Positions 42,401-54,500 of a stretch of DNA of 64,000 nucleotides are shown here, piece after piece. This DNA is from Microplitis mediator (taxonomy: Eukaryota > Arthropoda > Insecta > Hymenoptera > Braconidae), in contig NC_079974.1 of assembly GCF_029852145.1 (NCBI RefSeq), positions 16,119,582 through 16,183,581 of the forward strand, written 5' to 3'. The position numbers were made by a program, and so were the translations under genes. Every line of letters starts with the position of its first letter. Within the stretch, counting starts at the first letter, position 1. The notes beneath the pieces were generated by a model. That model did not search any database. It had not been told where the DNA came from and was given only the letters and a program-made list of their open reading frames with translations.

Positions 42401-45085
42401 TGGTTCCGATTGAAATTCGATAGACTTTCAATCGGAATTAATTGGTTTCAATCGGAGTTTTTAATCAGGGAATACATAAAGATTTTTATGTATATATTTC
42501 CGTCATAGTGAGGGAGGGGGGATCTTCTGAGTTTTGTGACGCAATATTTAGAGGGGAATCGCAAAAAATGTGACATAGCGTGAGGAAGGGGGAGCGAGGG
42601 TCTAAAAAGGTAAAATTTTGCGTGACATATTTTATGTACGGCCCCTAATTAAACTTAGAAAATTAAAGCAGGACATTTTCTTTTTTTTTTCAATGAGAAA
42701 CCTAAAGAATTTAATGTTTTTTTATCATTATTACAGGATAAAATACCTGATTATTAGCCTTCTAATATACACAGAAAAAAAAATAGTAAAAAAATACAGT
42801 TTCAAATATCAGCAAAGTCCCTCTACTTCAAAACTGTAAAAATTACATTATTTCTGAGACGTCAAAATTATTACAGTTTCATATGAGACTTTTTTCAGTC
42901 CTTCGTAGCGTTTCATTAATAATAAAGTTTCGTTCAACTAAAATACATTGAAACTGTAAAATTTTGTATCTATAAGCGTAATTACTTTATTACAAGTGGT
43001 CTAAATTATTACAGTGCAAATTATAATACTTGTTTTTTATATGAGGGCCCTTTTTTTGCACTACTGTAATTTTTTTCCTGTATATTTCATTAATAAAATA
43101 ATTTTAACAGACAATCATTAATATTTTTACAGATTTAAAAAAATTTTTTTAAATAAATTTTTAGTTAAAAAATAAATTTATAAATAAAATATATAAGAAG
43201 ACTGAATAGTGGTAGAAGTCTGGAAATCAGGAACTTTTCTCGGCACGGTGAAAATATTCAAAATTATTATCTACCATTAGCTAACTAGGTCTATCAGCAA
43301 CACCGCGATATTTGTGGTATTGGATAATTTTTCAACTGAATATTTTTATATTGAATATTTTCACCAGTCATCCGTTTTCGATTCTTCAATCGACAAGAAT
43401 TTAATAATAATAATTATAATTACAATAAAAAATGAAAAATGAAAAATTGATAAAGAAAAAAAAAAGACGTTAAATTAATATAAAATAATAAAACAAACCA
43501 GCTTCATTAAGCATCCAAAATGATTTACAAAAATCAACTTCAGCTCGTTGTGAAATATTAACAATACGACGAGCACGTGCTTCTGGATCAATAAAATATT
43601 TAACTGATTGAGTACATCTATTAAGTAATGATCCGTTGGTATAATAAATTTCACTAAATGTTGCCATGGACGACACTAATCCTTTGAGCACGTACTTAAC
43701 ACTGTCTACAAACTATTGAATATTCAAATTAAATTTGACAGCACAATTAAAATGACATTAAATCTATAAAATAATATTTACTTAAAATAAACGAATCAGT
43801 TTCCTGGATAAAAATTTCTTTTAATTATTTATTATTTGTTGTTAATGGAGTACTTGACAAAGTCGGGAAACCGACGAAACGTTTTACAAAAATTAACAAC
43901 AAACATTAAATAATAAGAAATTTTTATCCAAGTAACTGTGATTCGTTTATTTTAATTAAGGCCATTCTCAGGCAGTGTCTCCCACTTTTTAAAAATATTC
44001 AATGACTCAATTGTCATAAGCGTATTAGAAATTTCATCAATTGATTGAAAAAAAAAAAAAAAAAAAATGAAAACCTTAATTACTCACAGTTGGGAGTTGA
44101 ACGAAATTTTTTAAATAAATTTCAGTAAAATTTTCATGTCAATTTTATAATACGAGTTTTCAAATTCTGCGGACTAAAATTTATTTACCAAATTTTGTTC
44201 AACTCCTAATTGATAACAGCTGTCAGTAATTTTTTTAAAATTCGATATCTCAGCAAAATTGCTACGATGTTGTTCTTTTTTCAATTAAGGTTAAAATTTT
44301 TTTTAATTAATTAATAAAATTTGAATACGGTTATGACAGTTCAAAGTCATTCCATATTTTTAAAAAGTGGGGGCACTGTCTGAGAATACCGTTAATTATC
44401 ATGGATATGAAACAACAAAATTGAAATAATATTTACTTGGAAAGCTAAACATCTTCCGTAAAAACAATATTGATCAATATTTCCAGCTTGATTCAATAAC
44501 TCTTGAGGACTATGTTCATCCGATGGAAACAATGACAATTTACCATCACTTGCTAGTTCACTCCAACTATAAAGCGTTTTCAAATGATGTAAAAATGTTG
44601 TTATTGACACCACTAATTGTGAGCAAGCTTCAATCTCTCTACAAATAAATAAATTTACTATTAATTTTTAATTTTAAAATGAACATTAAATATATTTTTA
44701 AAAAATACCTCATGTAATTTGACTTTCTAAAAAGCACAGAGTCTTTGTAGGAATGAATATGCCTGCATATACTACCAGTATGTAGCAGAGATTGATCGAC
44801 AAGTTTAAGAAAACTTCGGTATCCATTACCAGGAGTAATTTCATCAAAATCAAATTCTGGAGCAATCTCTGATATTTCTTTATACAACTCACGTAATTCA
44901 TGATAGTTATCTAGGATAACAATGTGAGCTGCGTGGATTCTTAAACCATTTTCATCCACTTGTTTAGCAAAATAATCACGATTTGAAGTCGCTAATTCAT
45001 GTAATATTCTCCAGATTGGTGGATCTCGTTCTTCATTATGATTTTCAGGCTCTAAAGGCCTCGTTAATTCATCAGCAAGTGACAT
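39493..45085 (-). CDS. Hsl: Hormone-sensitive lipase
   Basis: Minus-strand coding exons: 44709-45085, 44437-44638, 43499-43712, 41908-42098, 40805-41824, 40606-40731, 39493-39561. They join in phase to 732 residues. The N-terminal HSL domain is recognisable (YRSFLKLVDQSLLHTGSICR, YCFYGRCLAFQFVDSVKYVL). The alpha/beta-hydrolase part has the oxyanion-hole HGGG (His about 350), the nucleophile elbow GDSAG (Ser about 425), and Asp about 673 (DLDPCLDD) and His about 703 (LPHGF) to complete the triad. Between elbow and Asp is a long acidic, Ser/Thr-rich insert where mammalian HSL has its regulatory module. The enzyme hydrolyses diacylglycerol and other esters on lipid droplets. The donor after exon 5 (TTG|GTCAGC) is weak, but the length matches the family exactly. 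Introns hold several hairpin elements. Confidence 0.93.
39620..40600. repeat. Large palindromic composite in the last HSL intron
   Basis: Left words CATTGGAACTTAAAGTTTC, CAGCCAGTCAGAAACAAG and GCCTTCAGTCAGCGGGC (39730-40000) recur inverted at 40030-40180 (GTCCGCTGACTGAAGGC, CGACTGGCTATAG, CGAAACTTTAAGTTTCG). Thus about 39730-40180 is one big hairpin. A family-H palindrome (40203-40331) and another inverted pair (AGGAAGATAGGACGTCCC and TGTCGTACTTTCCTCC, 40495-40570) follow. No coding exon is seen. Confidence 0.6.
40203..40331. mobile_element. Family H palindrome
   Basis: AGTACTCGATCACTCATG on the left mirrors AAGTGATCGGGTACTAG on the right around a TATATATA loop. Its outer ends are GTAAG and CTTAC, as in the copies at 60703 and 62922. 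Confidence 0.65.
42139..42645. mobile_element. MITE with GGGGCCGT termini and TAA duplication, with nested hairpin
   Basis: Left end GGGGCCGTTTTTAAAATACG, right end CATATTTTATGTACGGCCCC. Both sides are flanked by TAA (42136-42138 and 42646-42648). A TWA duplication with G-rich ends suggests a PIF/Harbinger-type MITE; this is inference. A CCCTGATTAAA hairpin (42331-42470) is inserted inside. It lies in an HSL intron. Confidence 0.65.
42331..42470. mobile_element. Hairpin CCCTGATTAAAAACTCCG, with CCGATTGA body
   Basis: A 140-bp near-palindrome: CCCTGATTAAAAACTCCGAT at the left and its complement at the right. Between them CCGATTGA recurs about six times at roughly 10-bp spacing, then in inverse as TCAATCGG. 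Confidence 0.75.
42765..43085. mobile_element. Inverted-repeat element with ATACACAGAAAAAAA termini
   Basis: Left end ATATACACAGAAAAAAAAAT, right end ATTTTTTTCCTGTATATTT. ACAGTTTCA and TGAAACTGTAA words recur inside in both orientations. About 320 bp, non-coding, in an HSL intron. Confidence 0.5.
43784..43954. mobile_element. Hairpin AATAAACGAATCAGTTTCC in HSL intron
   Basis: The left arm AAATAAACGAATCAGTTTCC then GGATAAAAATTTCTT is mirrored at the right by AAGAAATTTTTATCC and GTGATTCGTTTATTTT. GTTGTTAAT and ATTAACAAC pair near the loop. About 170 bp, immediately left of a family-K element. Confidence 0.65.
43958..44394. mobile_element. Family K hairpin in HSL intron 2
   Basis: It starts AGGCCATTCTCAGGCAGTG and ends CACTGTCTGAGAATACCGT. 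The flanks read TTAATTA on both sides, a possible 7-bp target duplication. The interior matches the other copies (ATAAGCGTATT and ATACGGTTATGACAG). Confidence 0.65.
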
Positions 45086-45846
45086 TAGAAATAATTTAAA
45101 ATGAAATAAATAAATTACATTAATTTAAAAATTTAAAAACAATAAAATACAACAACTGTTCAACAAGATTTATATTTATAAAATTTTAAACTGATTGAGT
45201 ATCACTTTCAGCATAATGACTAATGAATAAATTTTATGCGGTTGATTTAAAATGATACACTCCAAAGGTCAGAATTTATATTATACAGTGATGAAGATTG
45301 ATTAGATATTAAAAATAAAAATTTCAAAATCAATTCCGCATGATATTTAAATTATTCTTTGTTACTTTGTCACAACAACAACAGCTGCATGTTTATAGTG
45401 TAGTGTCATTACTCATATACTTTTAAGGTTAATTTATTATTATAGACATTACGAAAACAGTACGTTTTAAGTATTGATGGCTGTATTATTTATTTATAAT
45501 TAGTATTGCAAATATTTATTTGTTATTAGGTGGAGTATTTATTTATCTTTGGTTTACACTGACAGTGGCCTAATGAAAGTATTATACATCTGACGTTTGA
45601 CGTTTCTCTTTTCTCTCTATTTTCTTGAAAGTATTCTATTTTTATTGTTGTTGATAATTCAGATTTTCAATATCCGGTCATTTAAAGATGGCAGAAAATT
45701 TATTGATGCTTGAATATTCAATATAAATTTTATCGAATACATCTCTGTATTGAAGACCTTAGGTCGTAAAGGGCAAGTTCTATAGATGACATCAACCCCA
45801 TAGACGTCATCCACCTTCAGTACATAAAAGAAACACAACTTGAATG

Positions 45847-46022
45847 ATGAGTATGAATGTAGCAGACATCAGACAAATTTAAAACTATTAACAAATAGAG
45901 TAAATAATTAATTAAATTAAATTTTAAAAAATGCGCATTTAAAAAATTTTCACATTATTAAGTGCATTTTTTATAAATATTTTTTTTTAATTATTGATGT
46001 CTGCTACATTCACATTCGTCAT
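45847..46022 (+). mobile_element. MITE, family B
   Basis: Ends ATGAGTATGAATGTAGCAG and CTGCTACATTCACATTCGTCAT. The interior has AAAAAATGCGCATTT. About 176 bp, directly followed by a family-A copy at 46040. Confidence 0.65.
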
Positions 46023-46039
46023 GAATGAATTACTGATAC

Positions 46040-46250
46040 ATGATAGTAAAGTTAGCGGACATCTGACAATTTTTAAAATTTTGAAATAATAAATTGACAT
46101 GTTTATAAAATAAAAATAAAAAAATGCATGTTTATACAATTCACAATTCAGTGCATGTATTTTTCAAAAATTGTACTATTTTGATCATTTAATTTAATTT
46201 TTTTATATGTAATTAAAAAATTTTCGTATATCTGATACATTTACACTCAT
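46040..46250 (-). mobile_element. MITE, family A, with perfect 9-bp target duplication
   Basis: It begins ATGATAGTAAAGTTAGCGGA and ends GATACATTTACACTCAT. TACTGATAC flanks it exactly at 46031-46039 and 46251-46259. Confidence 0.8.
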
Positions 46251-46374
46251 TACTGATACAACATTTTCAAGTTCTGCTATTTTTCTTACGCCAAATCCTT
46301 GTTTTATTATCATTTGTATTCATAATGATATATTTGTAATAAAATTATATAAGTTCAAATAAATAGTTTTCTAT

Positions 46375-47135
46375 ATGAGCGTGAAAGTGACAGATATGAG
46401 AAAAATTTTTAATTATAAATAAATGAATTAAAAAATTTTTAAAATAAAAATAAGAAAAAATGCCCCAAGTACCACATCAGAGACAACTTTAAGATGTCTT
46501 TTAAAAAGACAAGACTTGTTTATTTTTTTGCCTCAAAGCAAAGTTTTTTTATGTAAATAAGATGTACAGATGTTGATTCTATGAGCCATAAAAAATTTTT
46601 CTTTTTTTTTCCATGTTAAAAAAGTAATTTCAATTAAAAAATTGTTTAGATGACTTATTTTACCAAGTAACACACAGACAACTTTAAGATGTCTTTTAAA
46701 AGGATAAGACAAAGTTTTTTTTTGTTTCAGTCACCTTTTTTGGTATAAATAAGACATGCAAATGTTGGTTCCGGAGACAGAGAAAATTTGTGTTATTTTT
46801 CCTGTCTTATGTCAATTAAAAAGTCGTTTAGATAAGTTACTTACCACTATTTGTAATTAACTTTTTGTCGTCACTTGTGTCAAGTCTTTTAAGTAAATAT
46901 TTTTTTGGTGAAATAAATTTCCGATCGTTTTATCAACATTCTGGTGCCATGTGTCAAAAAACAGACTAAAAACTGATATCTTATAGATGTCACAAAGGTA
47001 AGTCTGCTACCTGGGTGCGCATACCGATTTTTAAATTCTATAAATTTGCATTTTTTTATATGTATTCTACTCACATTTTGTTGATTTATTTAAGAATGAA
47101 TAAAAGTTGATAATGTCTCCTACATTCACAATCAT
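46375..47135. mobile_element. Family B MITE split by a CCCAAGTA hairpin
   Basis: The outer ends ATGAGCGTGAAAGTGACAG and CTCCTACATTCACAATCAT belong to family B. The inner element 46464-47015 has ends CCCAAGTACCACATCAGAG and AGTCTGCTACCTGGG, is flanked by TGC on both sides, and matches the nested element at 22195-22480 (AACTTTAAGATGTCTT, AGTCACCTTTTTTGGTATAA). Removing it restores a normal family-B copy of about 200 bp. Confidence 0.7.
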
Positions 47136-47448
47136 TTATTTGTAATAATATTTAAAAAAAAATTTTATTTACTTCGAAATTTAGATAACACATCATGGTA
47201 GCGTGTAACAGTCTAGTTAGCACTCTTAGGAAGTCTTAGAAAAATCTTTTTCTTCTTAGATAAGTCTGCATATTTATTTGTCATATAATGGAGAAGCGTT
47301 AGACTAGATTTTTCCATTAAATGTTTTAAATAAATCTATTGTAGAGTTGCTTAAGATACCTTCAGATTTATACCGATACCGCATGAGATGTAAATACTGC
47401 ACTGAGCAAATTAAAAAATTATAAAATTTTTAAACTAAACGTCGAGTT

Positions 47449-47640
47449 TCCTGATTAAAAATCAATTAAATCCGATTGGGTTTTAATTGGAATCCTCTCG
47501 GAGGGAAATTTAATAGGATTTAATCAGAAAATAACATTTATTCGGTTTCAATAGGATTTAATTGGAAATCCCCTATTACTAAAACTCCGATAGATTGCAA
47601 TTCAAAATGTTCAATTAGAATCAGTCGGTTTTTAATCAGG
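47449..47640. mobile_element. Hairpin TCCTGATTAAAAATC, with CCGATTG/TAATTGGA body
   Basis: Left end TCCTGATTAAAAATC and right end GTTTTTAATCAGGA pair. The body contains AATCCGATTGGGTTTTAATT and its near inverse. Related in body to 42331-42470. Confidence 0.6.
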
Positions 47641-50600
47641 ATCAATATATAATCTGATATAAATTTCAGTGTTTCATAATTTTTTAAATTCAAAAAATCC
47701 AAAACTTATTAAAAATCTATGACCGGAACTCGAGCAGTAGAAACATAAATTAATCTCTGAAGATCAATAAACTAAAAAAAAGTACATATTTGACGCCTTA
47801 TATAAAATTTATTCGCACAGTCGAGGTAATCATAATTTCTTATATTTTCTAGCTCTAAAATTTTATTCCGCTTTATTTATAAAATATATATGAGTATACA
47901 CAAATAAAAATAACATAAATAAGGTATTTTTAAATATTTTATTGATAAGTAGAATTACATGTATCCACAAACACAATAATTTACCAAGTTTATATTTTTA
48001 CGTTACGGGAAAATAAAAAGATCGAGTAGAAAAGAAAGAAAAATTTACTATCATTATTTTATCCGCATTAAAATTTAATTTATTAAGTCTACTCCGAAGA
48101 ACTAATAAAAAATTAAAGAAATTAATTAGTTAATACGTACTGCGGATAAACGTATCTAATTAAAAAAAAAATTGAATTAAATTAAAAAAAAAATGTAATC
48201 TTCGATATATTGCTGTTAATAGTAAGCTTTCTTTGTTTATTTATTTATTTATATTTTTTTCTAACGAGCCTGTTCTTCTTTCAATAATCATTCGTCTGAC
48301 ATTCTCTCCCTCTTTCATTCTTTTAATAAATATTTATTGTACAATGACAAAAAAAATTATTTTATGACACACATTTAATTAAATATATTTAATAAGTGTC
48401 TCATATGTGCGAAGCGAAACTTGGGCGAATCGGCTGTACATTTTGAACTGTTTATTTTTATTTTATTAATAATTTTATTTATTAACAATAATTCTGAAAT
48501 ATGCATGCAATTATTTATAATTAATTTTTTTTTTTAAAGGAATTTTCACTTACATCCAAGTAATTTAACAGGGAGTGCAAAAGGAATTGGATTTTTAATT
48601 AATTATTATCAATAACTGAAACTAAATATTACGTGTCATTAAATAAAGTTAAAATTAGTATAAAATATAAATACCAGATCAGATAATTTAATATTATTAT
48701 TAATAATCCATTTGCAACTTGGACTTCTACTGAAGGACGTATATTTTTTTTTTTATTTATTTTATTTATTAATCTTTTCACACCTCACGTGCTTTATTTA
48801 TTTATTTATTATTTTAATTAATTAATTAATTAAGCTAAGTCGTAAGTATTATTATTTCAGTATAGAATTATTACCTCTTTACAAAAATCAATTCTTAAAC
48901 TTACGTATAGAGTTGGTCTGATACCAGGTCACAGGACAATTTTGAAGGTCACTAAACAATTTAATCAGTTACCTTCAAAATTAAATTTATCAAACTGATA
49001 TGCTCCAATCGTTCTAATACTGTTACGTCCAATCCCACGAAAATTCTTATCAATTTTATTTTATTTTATTTTTTTAATCAAATAAAATCATAAATAAATA
49101 AAATTACCATCGTGGTAATGGACTGTACTGTTAAATAAAAACAATAATTAATTATAAATAATAATTAAAATAAAATATAACTTTGATAAATTTACACAGA
49201 ACCTGTGACTCGGAGTCAGTCCTGTTTTACATACGACAATGCTTTTTTTTTTATTTTTTTCATTTTTTTTTAACTACACACTATAGGTACATAATTATTT
49301 ATTTATAATGATATATAAATATATACTCGTTTATTTTATTTCATTATTTTTTATTGAGCCATATAGTTATATATCATTATTCAATTATCATTAATATTAT
49401 TTATTATTATTATTTAAATGTATTGATGCTATCTGCTGTATTTTTCATCCTCGTCATTTGACGTTCACGTAGTAATTGCTGTATTATTTTATTTTCTTAA
49501 CATATCTAAAATAATATTTTTAATATAACATTTAGCAGTAAAGAGTATGTTTTTTTTTTTTTATTTATTTATATTTATATTTATTCAATCATTTACTTTT
49601 TTTTACCGCGTGTATATGTATCTGTGTAGTCGTTTTAGTGTGTATGTACCTTGGCCAATCCATCATCATTTCACATCGAGGTACGTGCGACGAATTAATT
49701 ATTAATCATTATCATTTACCCATTAAATATTAATACCACAAAAAAAAATTATTTAATGCGTTAACAAGCAAATTAATTATTAATCAAATTCACCATTAAT
49801 AATTTTTAATCAAATTCACCATTAATAATTTTTAATCAAGCGTAATTATTTTTTTTATGATAATTAAATTAATTGGTAAATAATTATTACGTCGCACGTG
49901 TCCTCAGTATTAAAAATATTAAGAAATAATTAAGTTAATTCTTTAAATTAATTATTTATAATTTATATTTTTGTTTTTCTTCAAATATTTATTTTATAAG
50001 GGGTAAGATGGTTAAAATAAAAAATTTTAATTAAAAAGTAACGCGTGGATATCCGGGCCAAAGGTGGGTGTATCTATCTCTTGATCATATACAAATATAT
50101 AAGCATTAAACGTGTGTAATATATAATATATATATATTTATCATTCTCATTATCTTCATATTATATTATCTGTATTCATCATATATGTATATGTACCATT
50201 AATATTATCCTAAGATAGTTATTGTATGAACGATTTTTTGAGAATGAAATAAAAAAAAAAAAACTGAAGGTAATTTTAACAGCCGCCACTTTTTTTAATA
50301 ATTAATGGTTTCAATTTTTTTTTTTTTTTTTACGTTATTAGGAGGTAATTATGTCGCACTGCAATAAAATTTAATTGAGTAAATGATAAAAAGAAATTAA
50401 CGAGACGATCGTTTTGTTTTTTTTTAAATAAATATTTTTAATAATTCAAATAATAATAATGTGTAAATAAACAATGACTTATGGAATGATAAAATAATAT
50501 AAATTTGTTTGTTAAATTAGTAATTAACATAAATTTTTAATAATAATATCAATAATAGTAAAATTAAGTTTGTTATTTTTCTTAAATTATATAAAATTTA

Positions 50601-51563
50601 AATAGCGAACAATTAAGTACTGGTTACTTATTTTTAAAAATAAAAAATAATAACAGGCAGTGGACGTTATAAATAATGATAATAATAATAAAATAGTACG
50701 AGTTTAAAATAAAATTCTTATCAATGGACGTTCTGATATTTCAAGAATACTTGTAATTTTTTTTTTTAAATAATTATGGCGTTTCATATACTTTCGCGTA
50801 CATGCTACACAATAGCTAGCTCTCATTCATTTACTCATTTATTTACTTATATATTCATTGTGTTATAAATATCTTCAATTAGCTCTGCAGTTAAAGCTAC
50901 AGTCGATTGCCTGCACGGCTGCCAGATCCAAGCTACGGCTTCTTAATTATATTTTTTATACTTTATTTTAATTACTTTATTTTTGTTATTTTTATTTAAA
51001 TTCTTTTACATAATAAACTGTAAAGAATCTTGAAAAATATCAGAACAAAAGTAAAAAATTTCTGAAAGAGATGTGTATGTATGGGTGTTGTAAAAAGACA
51101 TGATTGCGCTTCCAAACATCAAAGTCCTACAATGTCTCGCCTCTATGGCACGTGATTACGATGACGGACGGCACATTTAGAATATCATACGTCTTGAGAT
51201 GATTAACAATTAGACGTTTGTTTTTTTTTTTTATTTTTTTATTTTTTTTAATTAATTAAAAAAATTTTTTCTGATCCAGCCGGTCGTTAATATATTTAAT
51301 ATACCAGTATATTCTGCAGGATCGCGCGAAAGCATGTATAAACTAATTTTTATTTAATTAATTAATTACTTTTTTTTTTTTAAATCACGAACTGCTATAT
51401 GAGATTCTGAGATTTCTCCAAGGGAGATGTGGGTGAGAAAGTTATTAATGAGACAAACAGTGTGTAGATAATTTTTTTTTATGATCGATTATCTTCTTAC
51501 CGATCGTTGTGGAAAAAAAAAAAGAAAAAAAGAAAATTTCTTTTTGTTTTAATTCTAATAAAC

Positions 51564-54500
51564 TTATTCTTTCACTTCGAAATATTTGTAAGTAGGATTT
51601 TCATATCCGTTTATTTGCATATTTGCGACGTGTCGTTCTTCAGGAGTTGCCGCTTGATCAACTTCTATAAATCCTTGACTATGTGGGCTCCTGGCACTGC
51701 GTCTTTTGAATACTGCAACGGCAACAAGTGCCGCACCCACCAGTGCAATACCAACAAATGCTAAAGTGAAGTAGACTGAACGGCTTTCTCTGTGATAAAT
51801 CTCTCGCCTCACAGAATATCCCTAGAGTCCAAAAAATATCACACACGTTGTTAATAAAAATTAATTTAAAAATAAAGTAATAACTTTTTTTTTATCAGTA
51901 CTGTTATTAAACTTACGGGTTCTGAATGCGAAACATCATGAGTCATACTGTGTGCAGCTCTGATAATACCCTCGTTGTGCATTGCGGCAGCTGCTGACTG
52001 TTGTTGCTGCAGTTGCTGCTGCTGTTGTGGCTGTTGCTGCTGCTGTGGCTCAATTGGAGGCTGCACTATATCTTTCTTCTCAATAACAGGATCTCCATCC
52101 TCGTGTTGTTCTTGCTCCGTACGCAGCTCTCCCCTTTCTACTTTACGCTGCTCTTTACGTTCGCGCTCCAACTGCTTTTGATGTTCCTTTTCTGTAAACA
52201 CAAATATTTATTAAATTAAGTAATAACCAGATCTACCTTTAATTTTAAAATAAATAAATAAACAAACAGATAAATGCTGAATTATAAATATGTACCTTGT
52301 TGTTTGCTTGCTACATCAGCTTGGTATTTATCCAAAATAGCAGCCTCAGCTTCCCGCGTCATAGCAAGAAGAAGTCCCGGCGTCTCGTCTTTGCTCCTGA
52401 GGGCCAATACATAATCATCCATCAGCCGTCCAATTTTAGCACTCAATTCTGGATACCTATGAATGAATTTCAATAATGATTTAATATTTATTTTTTTTTT
52501 ATTTAAAAAAATTGAAAAAAAAAACCCATTTCATTATAATCAGTATGATCAATGGTGAATGGATAATAAATAATTTTGTTAGTCTCTACCGTTCCAACAT
52601 CAAGAGACTTTGATTTGTAATCCTGTCAATTTCAGCTAAATGTTCAAGTGTCGCTGGTTTCTCACGCTGTGCTTGCTCCAGACTGCTGTCCAATAAATGT
52701 TTGTAGTGAGCGATTGTGTGATGTCGATCTTTATGAAGAGCACGTAACAATTTTTGCAGACATTTTTGAATTCGGTGCATCTATAATTTATAATAAAATT
52801 ATATATTATTTTTTTTAATAATCAAATTATTATAAATAAATACATAAATAATTTATATACATTTGGTGGTGTTTCATTCAACGCAGCAGTGTAACATGAC
52901 ATGGCCTCTTCATTTCTCTGTTTGACAGCTTCCTAAAATTTAATCAATAATTATCAGCTTAATTACATTGAGCCTCGTCGTGTTAACGTTCCAAAGGAGA
53001 TTAAATATTTCAGGATAAGATAAGCGAGGATTGATAAGGGGAAATTATACTCACTTGAACTCGTTGCTGATGCATTGCACTTAACTGATGTTTCTCAGCA
53101 GCACCACTGGCTTCTAAAGCCGCAACAGTTTCTTGGAATCTAGCAGTCATCCATCGTTTAAATGCATCAGCAGCAACTGGATCACGTGCACGTATATCTT
53201 GATATCTTTCCTCGAGATCACTCCAGTCCTTCATCACCTGAAAAAGTTGCAGCAAACAGATCGCGACAATGGCACCACCTTCCTCCTCATAAAAAAAAAT
53301 ATAGTAAAATAATATATCGATTTACCTTTGTAACCTTTTCTTTGTGTACTTCCTCGAGACGCATTTGCGCTTGTTTGTAACTCTGGTGCTCGGAACGTGG
53401 ATCAAAGTGCGTTAAATATGGATCAGGTGTCCCCTGGGGCTGTGATGGTGATTGAGAGCTTGAGCTAACAGGTACAGGCATTGCAGTAGCTTCTTGTTTA
53501 CTTTTCTCCGTTGTTGATACAGTGGTTGAGGGTTTACTGCTTGCAGTTGTCGTGTCATAATCATCAAGATATGCCTCATCGCTCTCATCTTCATACGCTT
53601 GATCACTCAGTACGTCCTCTAGATCACCATCCGAGTCATCGTCCTCATTGTCAGCCTCACTGTCGCTGTCTCCATCACTATCAATGTCATCATCATCGTC
53701 TAAATCATCCTCGTCTTCGTCTAAATCATCTTCTGTGCCTTTGACAACCGGTAAATCAATTGGTTTTTTTGGTTTAACATTATCTGGAATAAAAATAAAA
53801 AACAAAATGTTAGATAAATTAAAAACAAAAAGAAAAATAAAACAAAACAACTAAAGAAATTAATCATCTACGTTTATAAATAAAATCCTTAAGCTTCAAC
53901 GAGTTCTGGCAAGTAACCGAGAAATTCCCATCACGTCTGGAATACCACGGCGCGTCAGAACGATTGGAACGATTCACGAGTTTGGTGAGAATTCAGTATA
54001 GGTAAAGAGTAAAAAGAGTAAAGAGAACAAGTTCTGCAGTGAAAGACGACGCGGCATTTGGGCTGCGATACGACAATCCACTTATCGAAATTCTTTTTCT
54101 TGCAAACTGAGCACTACTACTATATCTATATCTCCTACTTCTCCAACTACTACGGCCGATTGATTGGATACGGATATTGAATCATGCAATTCGAACAAAA
54201 AAATTCAACCAATTTCGCAGATCTTCATTTTACTTAAATTAACTTTAGGCAAGATATAAATTAGCAGTACGTCAATGTGACATGAAACATCGTGCAGTCT
54301 TTCATCCCTAATTTACTTCTTTTTTTATTTCTGTGGAGTTCTTTTTTAAGAATAGAACTTATTTAAACAATGTTTGAAATGATGTAGCCCACAGCTACAC
54401 AAGACTAACTAGAATCTCAAGAGACCTACTGTCTCATTTTTCGTCTTTTTTTATTTTTTTATTTTTTAAGAACAAGAAGAATAGACCTGGTGGACTTGAT

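Larger units (their letters stand above)
45086..51563. other. Long gene-free region between HSL and Appl
   Basis: 6.5 kb without a supported coding exon. 45086-45850 should contain the HSL promoter and 5' UTR. 45847-47135 is a run of MITEs (families B, A and B with a nested hairpin). 47449-47640 is a CCCTGATTAAA-type hairpin. From about 47700 to 51563 the DNA looks unique, extremely AT-rich, with TTTATTTATT tracts and a few GC-richer islands (48400-48450, 50880-50945, 51070-51200). The part adjoining 51563 must be the Appl 3' UTR, and the lack of repeats suggests that UTR may be several kilobases long. Confidence 0.6.

Noticed and set aside
45670..45730. Small start-like frame ATGGCAGAAAATTTATTG
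   Set aside because: The frame stops within a dozen codons and no splice partner was found.
51975..52219. Plus-strand Cys-rich and Leu-rich frames
   Set aside because: They are the complement of the Gln-repeat (CAG/CAA) stretch of Appl.
53511..53854. Plus-strand Ser- and His-rich frames
   Set aside because: They are shadows of the acidic Asp/Glu tract of Appl on the other strand.
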